A stretch of DNA of 9,546 bases from an uncultured Sphingosinicella sp. GTDB lineage: Bacteria > Pseudomonadota > Alphaproteobacteria > Sphingomonadales > Sphingomonadaceae. The stretch is taken from positions 1 to 9,546 of the forward strand of contig CAMPIH010000087.1 of assembly GCA_946886275.1 (NCBI GenBank), written 5' to 3'. Made by a program: the position numbers and the translations under genes. The notes under the pieces were generated by a model. The model was given only the letters and a program-made list of their open reading frames with translations. It ran no database searches and was not told where the DNA came from. This document shows, in pieces, positions 1 to 6,144 of this stretch (the stretch's first letter is position 1; every line of letters starts with the position of its first letter).

Positions 1-251
1 AGAGCGTCGAGGCCGCTTCCGCCGGGCATCTCGACGTCCAGCAGGACGATGTCGACCGGAACCGATCTCAGCGCGTCGAGCGCCTCGACCGCGCTTCCGA
101 CGACCGCGACCAGCTCGAAGTCCGAGTTGGAACCGACCATCCGCGACAGCACGGCGCGCGCCACCGACGAATCGTCGACGATCATCAGCCGCAGCGGCGG
201 CTCGCCTTTTGCTTCAGCAGCCGGCTGGGCGGCGGCCGTCACCGACTTCAC
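1..251 (-). CDS. cheB: CheB chemotaxis methylesterase, N-terminal part (runs off left edge)
   Basis: Only the first 83 codons are in the window. They encode a short extension followed by a receiver domain. The first strand reads LRLMIVDDSS, holding the acidic-pocket Asp pair. The phosphoacceptor Asp lies in IVLLDVEMPGGSGLDA, the sequence typical of CheB receivers. In the family this domain controls a C-terminal methylesterase/deamidase that removes methyl groups from chemoreceptors; that part lies beyond the edge and is not seen. The start is taken as the GTG at 251-249, because it overlaps the cheY stop as GTGA and implies translational coupling. A second GTG at 242 is possible. The ATG at 185 is unlikely, because it would cut off the start of the first beta strand. 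No clear Shine-Dalgarno sequence is visible. Assignment as CheB rather than another response regulator rests on gene order and on the MPGGSGLDA loop. Confidence 0.85.
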   Translation of the reverse strand, partial: MKSVTAAAQPAAEAKGEPPLRLMIVDDSSVARAVLSRMVGSNSDFELVAVVGSAVEALDALRSVPVDIVLLDVEMPGGSGLDA

Positions 252-613
252 GCCACACCGACGATCTGCAGCTTGCTCTGGATCGTCTCGCGGTCGAACG
301 GCTTCATGACATATTCGTCGGCACCGGCGGCGATTGCCGCACGGATGTGAGCGACGTCATTCTCGGTCGTGCAGAACACCACCTTGGGCTGATCGGCATG
401 GTCCGACTGGCGAAGCGCCCGAAGGAATTCCATGCCGCTCATCACCGGCATGTTCCAGTCGAGAAGGATAACGTCGGGCATCCGCGTTCCGCAGCGGTCG
501 AGCGCCTCGCGCCCATCCTCGGCCTCGTCGACGGTGAAGTTCAGAGTCTCGAGGATGTGCCGGGCGACCTTGCGGATCACCTTGCTGTCGTCGACGACCA
601 GACAATATTTCAT
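248..613 (-). CDS. cheY: CheY-type single-domain response regulator
   Basis: A 121-residue stand-alone receiver, the normal CheY length. The key residues are all present: acidic pocket D8/D9 (VVDDS), phosphoacceptor D52 (ILLDWNMPVMSG), the Thr pair in FCTTEND (about 82-83), and K104 in YVMKPFD. The LDWNMP and CTTENDVAHI signatures are typical of alphaproteobacterial CheY proteins. In chemotaxis it is phosphorylated by CheA and binds the flagellar switch; some alphaproteobacterial homologues act instead as phosphate sinks, and sequence alone does not tell which. The ATG at 613 has a GGAG Shine-Dalgarno sequence 8 bases upstream, so the start is well supported. The gene follows cheW after an 84-bp gap, the only real gap in the operon. 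That gap holds a sigma28-like promoter match, so cheY and cheB may also be transcribed separately from cheA-cheW. The stop overlaps the cheB GTG. Confidence 0.95.
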   Translation of the reverse strand: MKYCLVVDDSKVIRKVARHILETLNFTVDEAEDGREALDRCGTRMPDVILLDWNMPVMSGMEFLRALRQSDHADQPKVVFCTTENDVAHIRAAIAAGADEYVMKPFDRETIQSKLQIVGVA

Positions 614-640
614 GCTCTACGCTCCATTGGGCACCGGTAC

Positions 641-672
641 AGGCTGTTATCGGCAAGAAGTAAGCACAGCCT
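641..672. repeat. Inverted repeat AGGCTGT-N18-ACAGCCT in the cheW-cheY gap
   Basis: Perfect 7-bp arms at 641-647 and 666-672 bracket the sigma28-like -10 box. It could be an operator, or a weak hairpin in the cheW-cheY transcript that modulates distal expression. There is no T-tract, so it is not a convincing intrinsic terminator. The arms are short enough that chance cannot be excluded. Confidence 0.35.
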
Positions 673-674
673 TA
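647..674 (-). promoter_or_regulatory. Candidate sigma28 (FliA) promoter for cheY-cheB
   Basis: Read on the minus strand, 654-647 is GCCGATAA, an exact match to the FliA -10 consensus. TAAG at 674-671 lies 16 bases upstream; the enterobacterial consensus is TAAA with 15 bases to the -10, so the -35 is one base substituted and one base further away. Transcription would begin near 640, leaving about 27 bases before the cheY ATG, a normal leader. Sigma28 control of chemotaxis genes is well known in flagellated bacteria. That this organism has FliA is an assumption. Confidence 0.45.
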
Positions 675-697
675 AGGCGAAGCTGCGTTCTTCCCGA

Positions 698-1129
698 TCA
701 CGCCGCCTTGGCGGCCGGCGCCGCGATCAGCAGATGGGGATTGACGAGCAGCAGCAGATCGCCGCCCGCTTCGACCATCCCGATCCCGACCCGGTCCCAG
801 CCGCGGCCGATCGGCGCGTTGACCGGCACCGGCGCGGCGCTCGTCTCGACGACGTCTTCGACCTCTTCCACGAGCAGAGCGTAAGGGTGCCCCTCGGACG
901 GGACGACGATGGCTTCGCGACAATCGGGATCGGCTCGGCCGAGGCCGAGCGAAGCGATCCCGTCGATCACGGTGAGCACTCGGCTGCGCAAAGCGGAAAG
1001 GCCGGCGACGTGATCGGCTGCGCCGGGCGCCGGAGTCAGTCCGTCGAGCTCGACAACGGCTTCGACGTCATGGGCGGGAAGAGCGATCCGCCGGCCGGCG
1101 AGCCGGACGATGAGAAGGAGTTCAGCCAT
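698..1129 (-). CDS. cheW: CheW chemotaxis coupling protein
   Basis: A 143-residue CheW-domain protein. It begins MAELLLIVRLAGRRIALPAH, the typical first beta strands of the fold, continues with SRVLTVIDGIASLGLG and the second-barrel segment YALLVEEVEDVVE, and ends near LLLLVNPHLLI. In the family CheW bridges chemoreceptors and the P5 domain of CheA in the membrane-associated signalling array. No enzyme function is expected. The ATG at 1129 is chosen over an in-frame GTG at 1153 because a strong GGAGG lies 8 bases before it and the product then starts directly on the CheW fold. The start lies inside the end of cheA (8-bp overlap), pointing to translational coupling and matched amounts of the two partners. 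It is slightly shorter than many CheW proteins but looks intact. Confidence 0.93.
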   Translation of the reverse strand: MAELLLIVRLAGRRIALPAHDVEAVVELDGLTPAPGAADHVAGLSALRSRVLTVIDGIASLGLGRADPDCREAIVVPSEGHPYALLVEEVEDVVETSAAPVPVNAPIGRGWDRVGIGMVEAGGDLLLLVNPHLLIAAPAAKAA

Positions 1130-3473
1130 TGGCCCCGCCTCCACGATAGGCACCGCGACTGAGCGCGCTCACCAGCGCGGCCCGGTCATAGCGGTAGATG
1201 CTGTTGTCGTTCTCGCCGGGCTCGTCCGGGGCCGAGCGGATTCGAAGGACCTCGGTCGCGGCGACGCCCGACTGGTCGGGACCTTCGGCGCTGGCGATGA
1301 GGACGTCGGCGCGAACCCCTTCGGCGGCAGGAACGACCCGATAGCCGAGGCTCTCGATCAGGGGTCGAAGCATGTTGGACATCCAGGGATCGTCGACCGG
1401 CAGGGCGCAGATCGGCCGGTCGGACTCGTCGCCGATCGCTCGGCCATGGGCGCTGAACAGCCAGTAGGGATCGAGAAGCTCGACCTGAACTCCGTCGACG
1501 AGGGCGACTCCGGCCACCTCGCCGGATATCGGAGCGGGCTCGAGCTCGAGGACGATCGATCGGATATCGACGACCTCGGCGAAGCCATAGGCCAGTTCCG
1601 AGACTCCATCGGTCAGGCGCAGGATCCGAAGCGGCGATCCGTCGCCCGCCGGAACGCCACCGGCGAGCGGAAGGATCCGGTCGTTGACCGAGACCCGATG
1701 ACGGCCCGCGCTGAAGGCGATCGCGCTCGCCGGAACGTCCTCGATCCGTTCGATGATGGCGACCGGAATGGCCCGGCAGCCGCCGTCCAGGCCGCGGAAG
1801 ACGAGCAGGGTCGATTCGCGGTCACTCTCGGCGGCCGCTCGCGGCTCGGCGACGTGGCGCTCGATTTCCTGCTCCTGGAGCCGGATTCCGGCCTGCTTGG
1901 CCATTCCGGACGGATCGAGCAGAAGGATCGGCCGGCCGTCGTCGGCGAGGGTGGTGCCGGCATAGAGGCCGGCAGCCATGATCGCGGGCGCCGCCGGTTT
2001 GACGACGAGCTCCTCATGGTCGTGAACCGCGTCGACGGTGAGCGCATAGACGTCGCCGCCGGCCGGCTTGAGGAGGATCACCTTGCGGTCATTCTCCGCA
2101 GTCTGCGGCTCGACCCGAAGGAGCTGTGAAAGGCTGACGAGCGGAACCCGCCTGCCCCGGATCGTCGCGACCAGGGATTCGCCGACCGAATCCACCCTCA
2201 CCGTTCCTCCCGAGGCCCTCAATATTTCTTCGATGCTCGACCGCGGGATGGCGAAGATCTGGCCTCCGGCGCTTACCGTCAAGGCAGGGATGATGGTCAG
2301 GGTGAGCGGCACCCGGATCGACAGGCGAACGCCCTGCCCGGCGCGCGACTCGATGTCGGTCACTCCGCCGACCCGCTCGATATTGGCCCGGACGACGTCC
2401 ATTCCGACGCCCCGGCCGGAAATGGCCGTCACCGCCCCTGCGGTCGACAGTCCCGGCGAGAAGACGAGAGCCGTCTTCTGGGCCGAAGTCAGGCCTTCGG
2501 CGCGATCGGCGCTGAGGATTCCTCCGGCAACGGCCTTTCGGACGAGCGCATCGCCGTCGATGCCGCGACCATCGTCGCTCACTTCGATGAGGATCTGGTT
2601 CCCGGCCTGGCGAGCGCAGACCTTGAGCAGACCCACCGGATTCTTCCCGGCCTCGGCGCGCTGCTCCTCCGTCTCGATGCCATGGTCGATGGCGTTGCGG
2701 ACGATGTGGCTCAACGGGTCGCGGATCATCTCGATCATCTCGCGGTCGAGCTCGACGTCGCCGCCGTCCACCTCGAGCAGGACCTGCTTGCCGAGCTCGG
2801 CCGAGAGATCCCGGACCATCCGCGGCAGAGCGGTGAACAGATTGTCGATCCGTTGCATCCGGGTCCGGGTGATGGCGTCGCGGATCTCGGCGATGCAGGC
2901 CGAAACGCGCTCGAACGCCGCCTCGACTGTGACGTCGCGCTCGGAGTCGCGAAGCCGGCGGGCCAGCTCGTTACGGGCGAGCACCGCATCGGAAACGCCG
3001 TTCATCATCCGGTCGAGCAGGTCGACCGACAGGCGGATGCTTCGAAGCCCCTTCTTCGGCTCCGCTGCCGGCGCCTGAATCTCGGTCTCAGGCTCAGCCG
3101 CGATCGGCGCCTCATGCAGTGCGGCGATGATCTGGTCGTCGGCCTCGCTGGGCATGGATTCACCATTTTCGAGCGCCTGCGCGAGCTCGCCGATCCGGTC
3201 GATAACGGCGAGGACGGCGCTGACGAGCCCGGAATCGGCGGCACGGCGGCCGGCGCGGACCTCCGCAAGCACGTCTTCCGCGGCATGGCTGAGCTGCTGG
3301 AGACGCGGCAGATCGAAGAAGCCGCAATTGCCCTTCACCGTGTGGACGAAGCGGAAGATCTCGTCGAGCCGTGCGCGGTCGCCGGGTTCGCTTTCCCAGG
3401 CGACGATGGCGCCGGACAGGGCCTGCAGCATCTCGCGCGTCTCGGCCAGAAATTCGTTGATCAGATCGTCCAT
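1122..3473 (-). CDS. cheA: CheA chemotaxis histidine kinase with extra CheW-like and degenerate receiver domains
   Basis: A 783-residue kinase that phosphorylates CheY and CheB in response to receptors. P1/HPt is at about 1-105, with phosphorylated H44 in FVHTVKGNCGF. A short Ala/Glu/Pro-rich linker (about 118-141) follows where the CheY-docking P2 domain would normally be. P3 dimerisation helices are at about 142-205. The P4 ATPase has N box HIVRNAIDHGIE (257-268), G1 DDGRGID (300-306), F box FSPGLST (338-344) and G2 GRGVGMDVV (353-361). P5 is at about 390-525. A second CheW-like domain is at about 550-678. The tail (about 685-783) looks like a receiver: it keeps VDDPWMSNMLRPLIESLGY but has Ser728 (LIASAEGP) at the phosphoacceptor position and Arg761 where the conserved Lys is expected. 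All catalytic boxes are intact, so kinase activity is likely. The ATG at 3473 begins MDDLINEFLAETREM, typical for CheA. GGAG lies only 2 bases upstream, so initiation may be weak. Confidence 0.96.
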   Translation of the reverse strand: MDDLINEFLAETREMLQALSGAIVAWESEPGDRARLDEIFRFVHTVKGNCGFFDLPRLQQLSHAAEDVLAEVRAGRRAADSGLVSAVLAVIDRIGELAQALENGESMPSEADDQIIAALHEAPIAAEPETEIQAPAAEPKKGLRSIRLSVDLLDRMMNGVSDAVLARNELARRLRDSERDVTVEAAFERVSACIAEIRDAITRTRMQRIDNLFTALPRMVRDLSAELGKQVLLEVDGGDVELDREMIEMIRDPLSHIVRNAIDHGIETEEQRAEAGKNPVGLLKVCARQAGNQILIEVSDDGRGIDGDALVRKAVAGGILSADRAEGLTSAQKTALVFSPGLSTAGAVTAISGRGVGMDVVRANIERVGGVTDIESRAGQGVRLSIRVPLTLTIIPALTVSAGGQIFAIPRSSIEEILRASGGTVRVDSVGESLVATIRGRRVPLVSLSQLLRVEPQTAENDRKVILLKPAGGDVYALTVDAVHDHEELVVKPAAPAIMAAGLYAGTTLADDGRPILLLDPSGMAKQAGIRLQEQEIERHVAEPRAAAESDRESTLLVFRGLDGGCRAIPVAIIERIEDVPASAIAFSAGRHRVSVNDRILPLAGGVPAGDGSPLRILRLTDGVSELAYGFAEVVDIRSIVLELEPAPISGEVAGVALVDGVQVELLDPYWLFSAHGRAIGDESDRPICALPVDDPWMSNMLRPLIESLGYRVVPAAEGVRADVLIASAEGPDQSGVAATEVLRIRSAPDEPGENDNSIYRYDRAALVSALSRGAYRGGGANG
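1138..1142 (-). promoter_or_regulatory. Ribosome binding site GGAGG that fixes the cheW start
   Basis: On the minus strand GGAGG lies inside the last codons of cheA, 8 bases before the ATG at 1129. This spacing is ideal for that ATG and makes the upstream in-frame GTG at 1153 an unlikely start. Confidence 0.8.
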
Positions 3474-3502
3474 GGCTCCGCCCGCAGCTTCCGCTCGGGG
3501 CC

Positions 3503-3510
3503 TTATCGAC
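3503..3510 (-). promoter_or_regulatory. GTCGATAA, possible sigma28 -10 upstream of cheA
   Basis: On the minus strand this octamer matches 7 of 8 positions of the FliA -10 consensus GCCGATAA. It lies 29 bases before the cheA ATG, a sensible place for a promoter. The weakness is the -35: the nearest TAAA is 19 bases upstream rather than 15, and nothing like TAAA sits at the right distance. On its own it is weak; the exact octamer before cheY makes it more interesting. Confidence 0.25.
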
Positions 3511-3516
3511 GGAGTT

Positions 3517-3535
3517 GGTAAAGAAGCCGTTTACC
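3517..3535. repeat. Dyad GGTAAA-N7-TTTACC upstream of cheA
   Basis: Perfect 6-bp arms at 3517-3522 and 3530-3535 with a 7-base spacer, about 44-62 bases before the cheA ATG. Size and symmetry suit a dimeric regulator. The 7-base spacing recalls CtrA sites (TTAA-N7-TTAA), but the half-sites are not TTAA, so I do not call it one. In RNA the arms could also form a hairpin in the cheA leader. Confidence 0.4.
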
Positions 3536-3547
3536 GGCGGGCTACCC

Positions 3548-3576
3548 ATTTCACGCAGTAGGCCCCCGCTGGACAA
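3548..3576 (-). promoter_or_regulatory. Weak candidate sigma70-type promoter for cheA
   Basis: On the minus strand TTGTCC (3576-3571) is followed after 17 bases by TGAAAT (3553-3548), each matching 4 of 6 consensus positions. It would start transcription near 3541, upstream of the GGTAAA dyad. Its -35 overlaps the -35 proposed for the divergent tetR promoter, so the two may compete. Such matches are common by chance. Confidence 0.25.
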
Positions 3577-3598
3577 GGCCTTCTCGATGATTTACTAA
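3570..3598 (+). promoter_or_regulatory. Candidate promoter of the TetR-exporter operon
   Basis: TGGACA (3570-3575, 5 of 6 matches to TTGACA) and TACTAA (3593-3598, 3 of 6 matches to TATAAT) are separated by 17 bases. The proposed -10 overlaps the left end of the TetR-type dyad at 3596-3613, so a bound repressor would cover the -10 and start site. That geometry is the main reason for believing it. Confidence 0.4.
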
Positions 3599-3613
3599 CT
3601 GACTGGTCATTTA
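3596..3613. promoter_or_regulatory. Probable TetR-family operator (autoregulatory)
   Basis: TAACTGACTGGTCATTTA is an 18-bp dyad centred between 3604 and 3605. The inner arms TGAC and GTCA and the outer arms TAA and TTA are perfect; only one position pair outside the central TG (3599/3610) mismatches. TGAC-NN-GTCA cores are common in operators of AcrR-type TetR repressors. It ends 13 bases before the tetR ATG and overlaps the candidate -10, so autorepression of the operon is the natural reading. Binding is inferred. Confidence 0.6.
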
Positions 3614-3626
3614 CGAAGAGGTGGTG

Positions 3627-4253
3627 ATGCCCCCTCGCTGGCAGAGGCGCAAGGAAGAACGGCCCGGCGACATAGTCGCCGCCGCGCTCAAGATCTTCGC
3701 CGAAAAAGGCTTTGCCGGCGCCAGGATGGAGGCGATCGCGGCCGAGGCCGGGCTGTCGAAGGGCGCGGTCTACCTTTATTTCCCGACCAAGGAGGACGTG
3801 TTCCGGGCCGTGGTCGAGCAGGCGGTGGCGCCGAACATCGATGCCATCGGCAAGATGGTGCTCGCCACCGAGATGCCGTTCCCGGATCGGGTCCGGATGC
3901 TCCTTCCCCGGCTTGGCCACATTCTTACGACCGCCCCGGTCGGAGCGGTCGCCAAGATGGTGCTCGGCGAATCCCGCAACTTTCCCGAGCTGGCCAAGGT
4001 CTGGCACGACAATGTCGTCGCCAGGGGGATCAGCCTGCTTTGCCAATTGGTCGAACGCGCACAGGAAGCCGGCGAGGTCCGGCCCGGCGATCCGCGGATC
4101 CACGCTTTCTCGATCATGGGCCCGATGATGGTCGGGACCCTCTGGCGGGAGACGTTCACCCCGGTCGGAGGCGCCGAGATCGATCTTGTCGCCGTCGCCA
4201 CTCAGCATGCCGAGACCGTCCTCGACGGTCTCGTTCCCCGGGGCGAGGCATGA
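3627..4253 (+). CDS. TetR/AcrR-family transcriptional repressor of the exporter operon
   Basis: A 208-residue protein of normal TetR length. The N-terminal DNA-binding domain (about 12-60) contains IVAAALKIFAEKGFAGARM, then the recognition-helix region AGLSKGAVYLYFPTKEDVF, the hallmark of the family. The remaining 145 residues are the helical ligand-binding and dimer domain, which gives no direct clue to the ligand. The start is the ATG at 3627, with AAGAGG 5 bases upstream; two in-frame GTG codons just before it (3621, 3624) overlap or crowd that site. It is the first gene of the exporter operon and its stop overlaps the hlyD-like start as ATGA. Together with the dyad upstream this suggests that it represses its own operon and that the transported compound, or a related one, relieves repression. 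The arrangement resembles CecR with YbhGFSR in enterobacteria, but orthology is not shown. Confidence 0.92.
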   Translation: MPPRWQRRKEERPGDIVAAALKIFAEKGFAGARMEAIAAEAGLSKGAVYLYFPTKEDVFRAVVEQAVAPNIDAIGKMVLATEMPFPDRVRMLLPRLGHILTTAPVGAVAKMVLGESRNFPELAKVWHDNVVARGISLLCQLVERAQEAGEVRPGDPRIHAFSIMGPMMVGTLWRETFTPVGGAEIDLVAVATQHAETVLDGLVPRGEA

Positions 4254-5230
4254 AACGCCAGCGGCTCGTCCTTGCCGTCCTGGTCGTTGCCGCTCTGGCC
4301 TTGCTCGCCTGGCTGTGGCTTGCGCCGGGTCCCGGCCGGGCTCGCACCCTTTCCGGCTATATCGAGGGCGAGGCCCTTTATCTCTCTTCTCCGGTCGCCG
4401 GGACGGTCGAGACTCTTGCCGTCCGCCGTGGTCAGCATGTTCCCGCCGGAACGAGGCTGTTCAGCATCGAGCCGCGCCGGCAGGCGGCCGAGTCGGCCGC
4501 CGCGGCAGCGGAGGTGGCGGCTGCCGAAGCTCAGGCGGAGGACGCCCGCAAGGGACAGCGGCCGGTCGAGCTCGGTATCCTGGAGGCTGAAATCGAGGCG
4601 GCGCGGGCCCAGGCGCGGGAGGCGCGGCTGATGCTCAACCGGGTCAGCGCGCTCGTCGAGCGGGGAATCTATGCCAGGGTAAGGCTGGACGACGCCCGAG
4701 CGACCCATGAAAGCGCGGCAGCGCGGGTCAGGGCGGCGGAACGGCGGCTTGCCGCCGCAACGCTCGGCCAGCGCGAGGATCAGCAGCGGGCAGCTTCGGC
4801 GCGGGCGTCGCAGGCCCGGGCCGAGCTCGAGCAAACGGGCGCCCGGATCGAGGACATGGCGCCGATCGCACCGGCCCCGGCCCGGGTCGAGGAGGTCTTC
4901 TTCCAGCGCGGCGAGTGGGCGCCCGCGAACCAGCCGATCCTTGCCCTGATCCCGGACGACCGGATCTTCGTCCGCTTCTTCGTGCCGCAAGCGGACGTCG
5001 CCGCCTATCGCGTCGGCCGCAAGGTGCGTTTCGGCTGCGACGGCTGCCCGGACGGCCTCGTCGCCACCATCGCCTTCGTCAGCCCGCGCCCGGAATTCAC
5101 GCCGCCGATCATCTACAGCCGGGAGAGCCGCGACAGGCTCGTCTTCATGGTCGAGGCCGTGCCGGAGGACCGGCGATCGCTCGTTCCGGGATTGCCGGTC
5201 GACGTCGTTCCGATCGGCGATCGGCGATGA
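4250..5230 (+). CDS. HlyD-family periplasmic adaptor of an ABC exporter (YbhG-like)
   Basis: A 326-residue membrane fusion protein. One N-terminal membrane anchor (about 6-25, LVLAVLVVAALALLAWLWLA) places the rest in the periplasm. A lipoyl/barrel-sandwich half follows (about 36-75, YLSSPVAGTVETLAVRRGQH). A long Ala/Glu/Arg-rich coiled-coil hairpin spans about 76-205; the second lipoyl half and beta-barrel domains run to the end. VIYSRESRD-like sequence (IIYSRESRDRLVFMVEA, about 287-303) and a CDGC pair (263-266) seem typical of the YbhG-like branch, from memory. Such proteins connect an inner-membrane transporter to an outer-membrane channel; no TolC-like gene is present here, so a shared channel encoded elsewhere is likely. 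The ATG at 4250 overlaps the tetR stop by 4 bases, and the stop overlaps the ATPase start in the same way. The substrate is unknown. Confidence 0.9.
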   Translation: MKRQRLVLAVLVVAALALLAWLWLAPGPGRARTLSGYIEGEALYLSSPVAGTVETLAVRRGQHVPAGTRLFSIEPRRQAAESAAAAAEVAAAEAQAEDARKGQRPVELGILEAEIEAARAQAREARLMLNRVSALVERGIYARVRLDDARATHESAAARVRAAERRLAAATLGQREDQQRAASARASQARAELEQTGARIEDMAPIAPAPARVEEVFFQRGEWAPANQPILALIPDDRIFVRFFVPQADVAAYRVGRKVRFGCDGCPDGLVATIAFVSPRPEFTPPIIYSRESRDRLVFMVEAVPEDRRSLVPGLPVDVVPIGDRR

Positions 5231-6144
5231 GCGTCGCGATCGACGTCAGCGGTCTCGACAAGGCGTTCGACGGCCGCCGGGTCGTCAAGGATTTCTCGAT
5301 CAAGGTAGACCAGGGCCGGATCACCGGCTTCCTCGGCCCCAACGGGTCGGGGAAGACGACGACCCTGCGCATGCTTTGCGGTCTTCTCACCCCCGACAGC
5401 GGCCAGGGACAGGCGCTCGGCTTCGACATCATCTCCCAGGCCTGGGAGGTGAAGCGGCGGACCGGCTATATGACCCAGCGCTTCTCGCTCTACGAGGATC
5501 TGACGGTCCAGGAGAATCTCGAGTTCAGCGCCCGCATCCGCGGCCTCGACCGGCGTCGGCAACGGGTCGAAGCAGCGCTCGACGAGCTCGGCCTCGCCGA
5601 GCGGCGAAAGCAGCTTTCCGGCACCTTGTCGGGCGGCTGGAAGCAGCGCCTCGCGCTCGCCGTGGCGACTCTTCACGAACCCCGCTTGCTCCTCCTCGAC
5701 GAGCCGACCGCCGGAGTCGATCCACAGGCCCGGCGCACCTTCTGGGACGAGATCCATGCGCTCGCCGCCCGCGGGCTGACCGTCTTGGTCTCGACCCATT
5801 ATATGGACGAGGCCGAACGCTGCCACGACATCGCCTATCTGGCTTATGGCGAGCTTCTCGCCCGCGGCACCGCCGAGGAGGTGATCGCGGCTGCCGGCCT
5901 GTCGACCTGGCGCGGCGAAGGGCCGGGCATTCACGGCCTTGCCGGCCGCCTTCTCGAGGATCCCGGGGTGGCGATGGCGACGCCGTTCGGCGCCGCTCTC
6001 CATGTCAGCGGGCCGGACCCCGCCGCGCTCGAGCAGGCGCTCGAACCTTATCGGCGGCCGCCGTTCAAATGGAATCGATCGGCGCCGACCCTGGAGGACG
6101 TGTTCATCCACCTGATGACCGGCGTCGAGGACAATTTCCAGTGA
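5227..6144 (+). CDS. ABC exporter ATP-binding subunit (YbhF-like, single nucleotide-binding domain)
   Basis: A 305-residue ATPase that powers export through the neighbouring permease on the cytoplasmic face of the inner membrane. All motifs are intact: Walker A GPNGSGKTT (37-45), Q loop Q84 in YMTQRFSLYEDLTV, ABC signature LSGGWKQR (134-141), Walker B LLLLDEP (154-160) with catalytic E159, and the switch histidine H191 in VSTHYMDEAERC. Trp in place of the usual Gln in LSGGQ appears in many ABC-2 drug/multidrug ATPases of this type. There is one nucleotide-binding domain, whereas E. coli YbhF has two in tandem, so a homodimer is expected. The last 70 residues form a small accessory region common in this subfamily, ending LEDVFIHLMTG. 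The ATG at 5227 overlaps the adaptor stop as ATGA, and the stop overlaps the permease GTG as GTGA. Confidence 0.95.
   Translation: MSVAIDVSGLDKAFDGRRVVKDFSIKVDQGRITGFLGPNGSGKTTTLRMLCGLLTPDSGQGQALGFDIISQAWEVKRRTGYMTQRFSLYEDLTVQENLEFSARIRGLDRRRQRVEAALDELGLAERRKQLSGTLSGGWKQRLALAVATLHEPRLLLLDEPTAGVDPQARRTFWDEIHALAARGLTVLVSTHYMDEAERCHDIAYLAYGELLARGTAEEVIAAAGLSTWRGEGPGIHGLAGRLLEDPGVAMATPFGAALHVSGPDPAALEQALEPYRRPPFKWNRSAPTLEDVFIHLMTGVEDNFQ

Noticed and set aside
209..1162. 317-codon open frame on the plus strand
   Set aside because: It lies antisense to cheY and cheW, both of which have full family motifs. Its translation is Arg/Asp-rich without domains, as expected for the shadow of GC-rich genes.
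1110..3078. Two long plus-strand open frames (1110-2129 and 2068-3078)
   Set aside because: Both are antisense to cheA, which shows all kinase boxes. The translations are low-complexity and match no family.
3517..3535. CtrA binding site
   Set aside because: The spacing N7 fits, but the half-sites are GGTAAA and TTTACC rather than TTAA, so it is reported only as an unassigned dyad.
4915..5226. Upstream extension of the ATPase frame
   Set aside because: It runs through the adaptor gene in another frame; the ATG at 5227 overlapping the adaptor stop starts exactly at the ABC domain.
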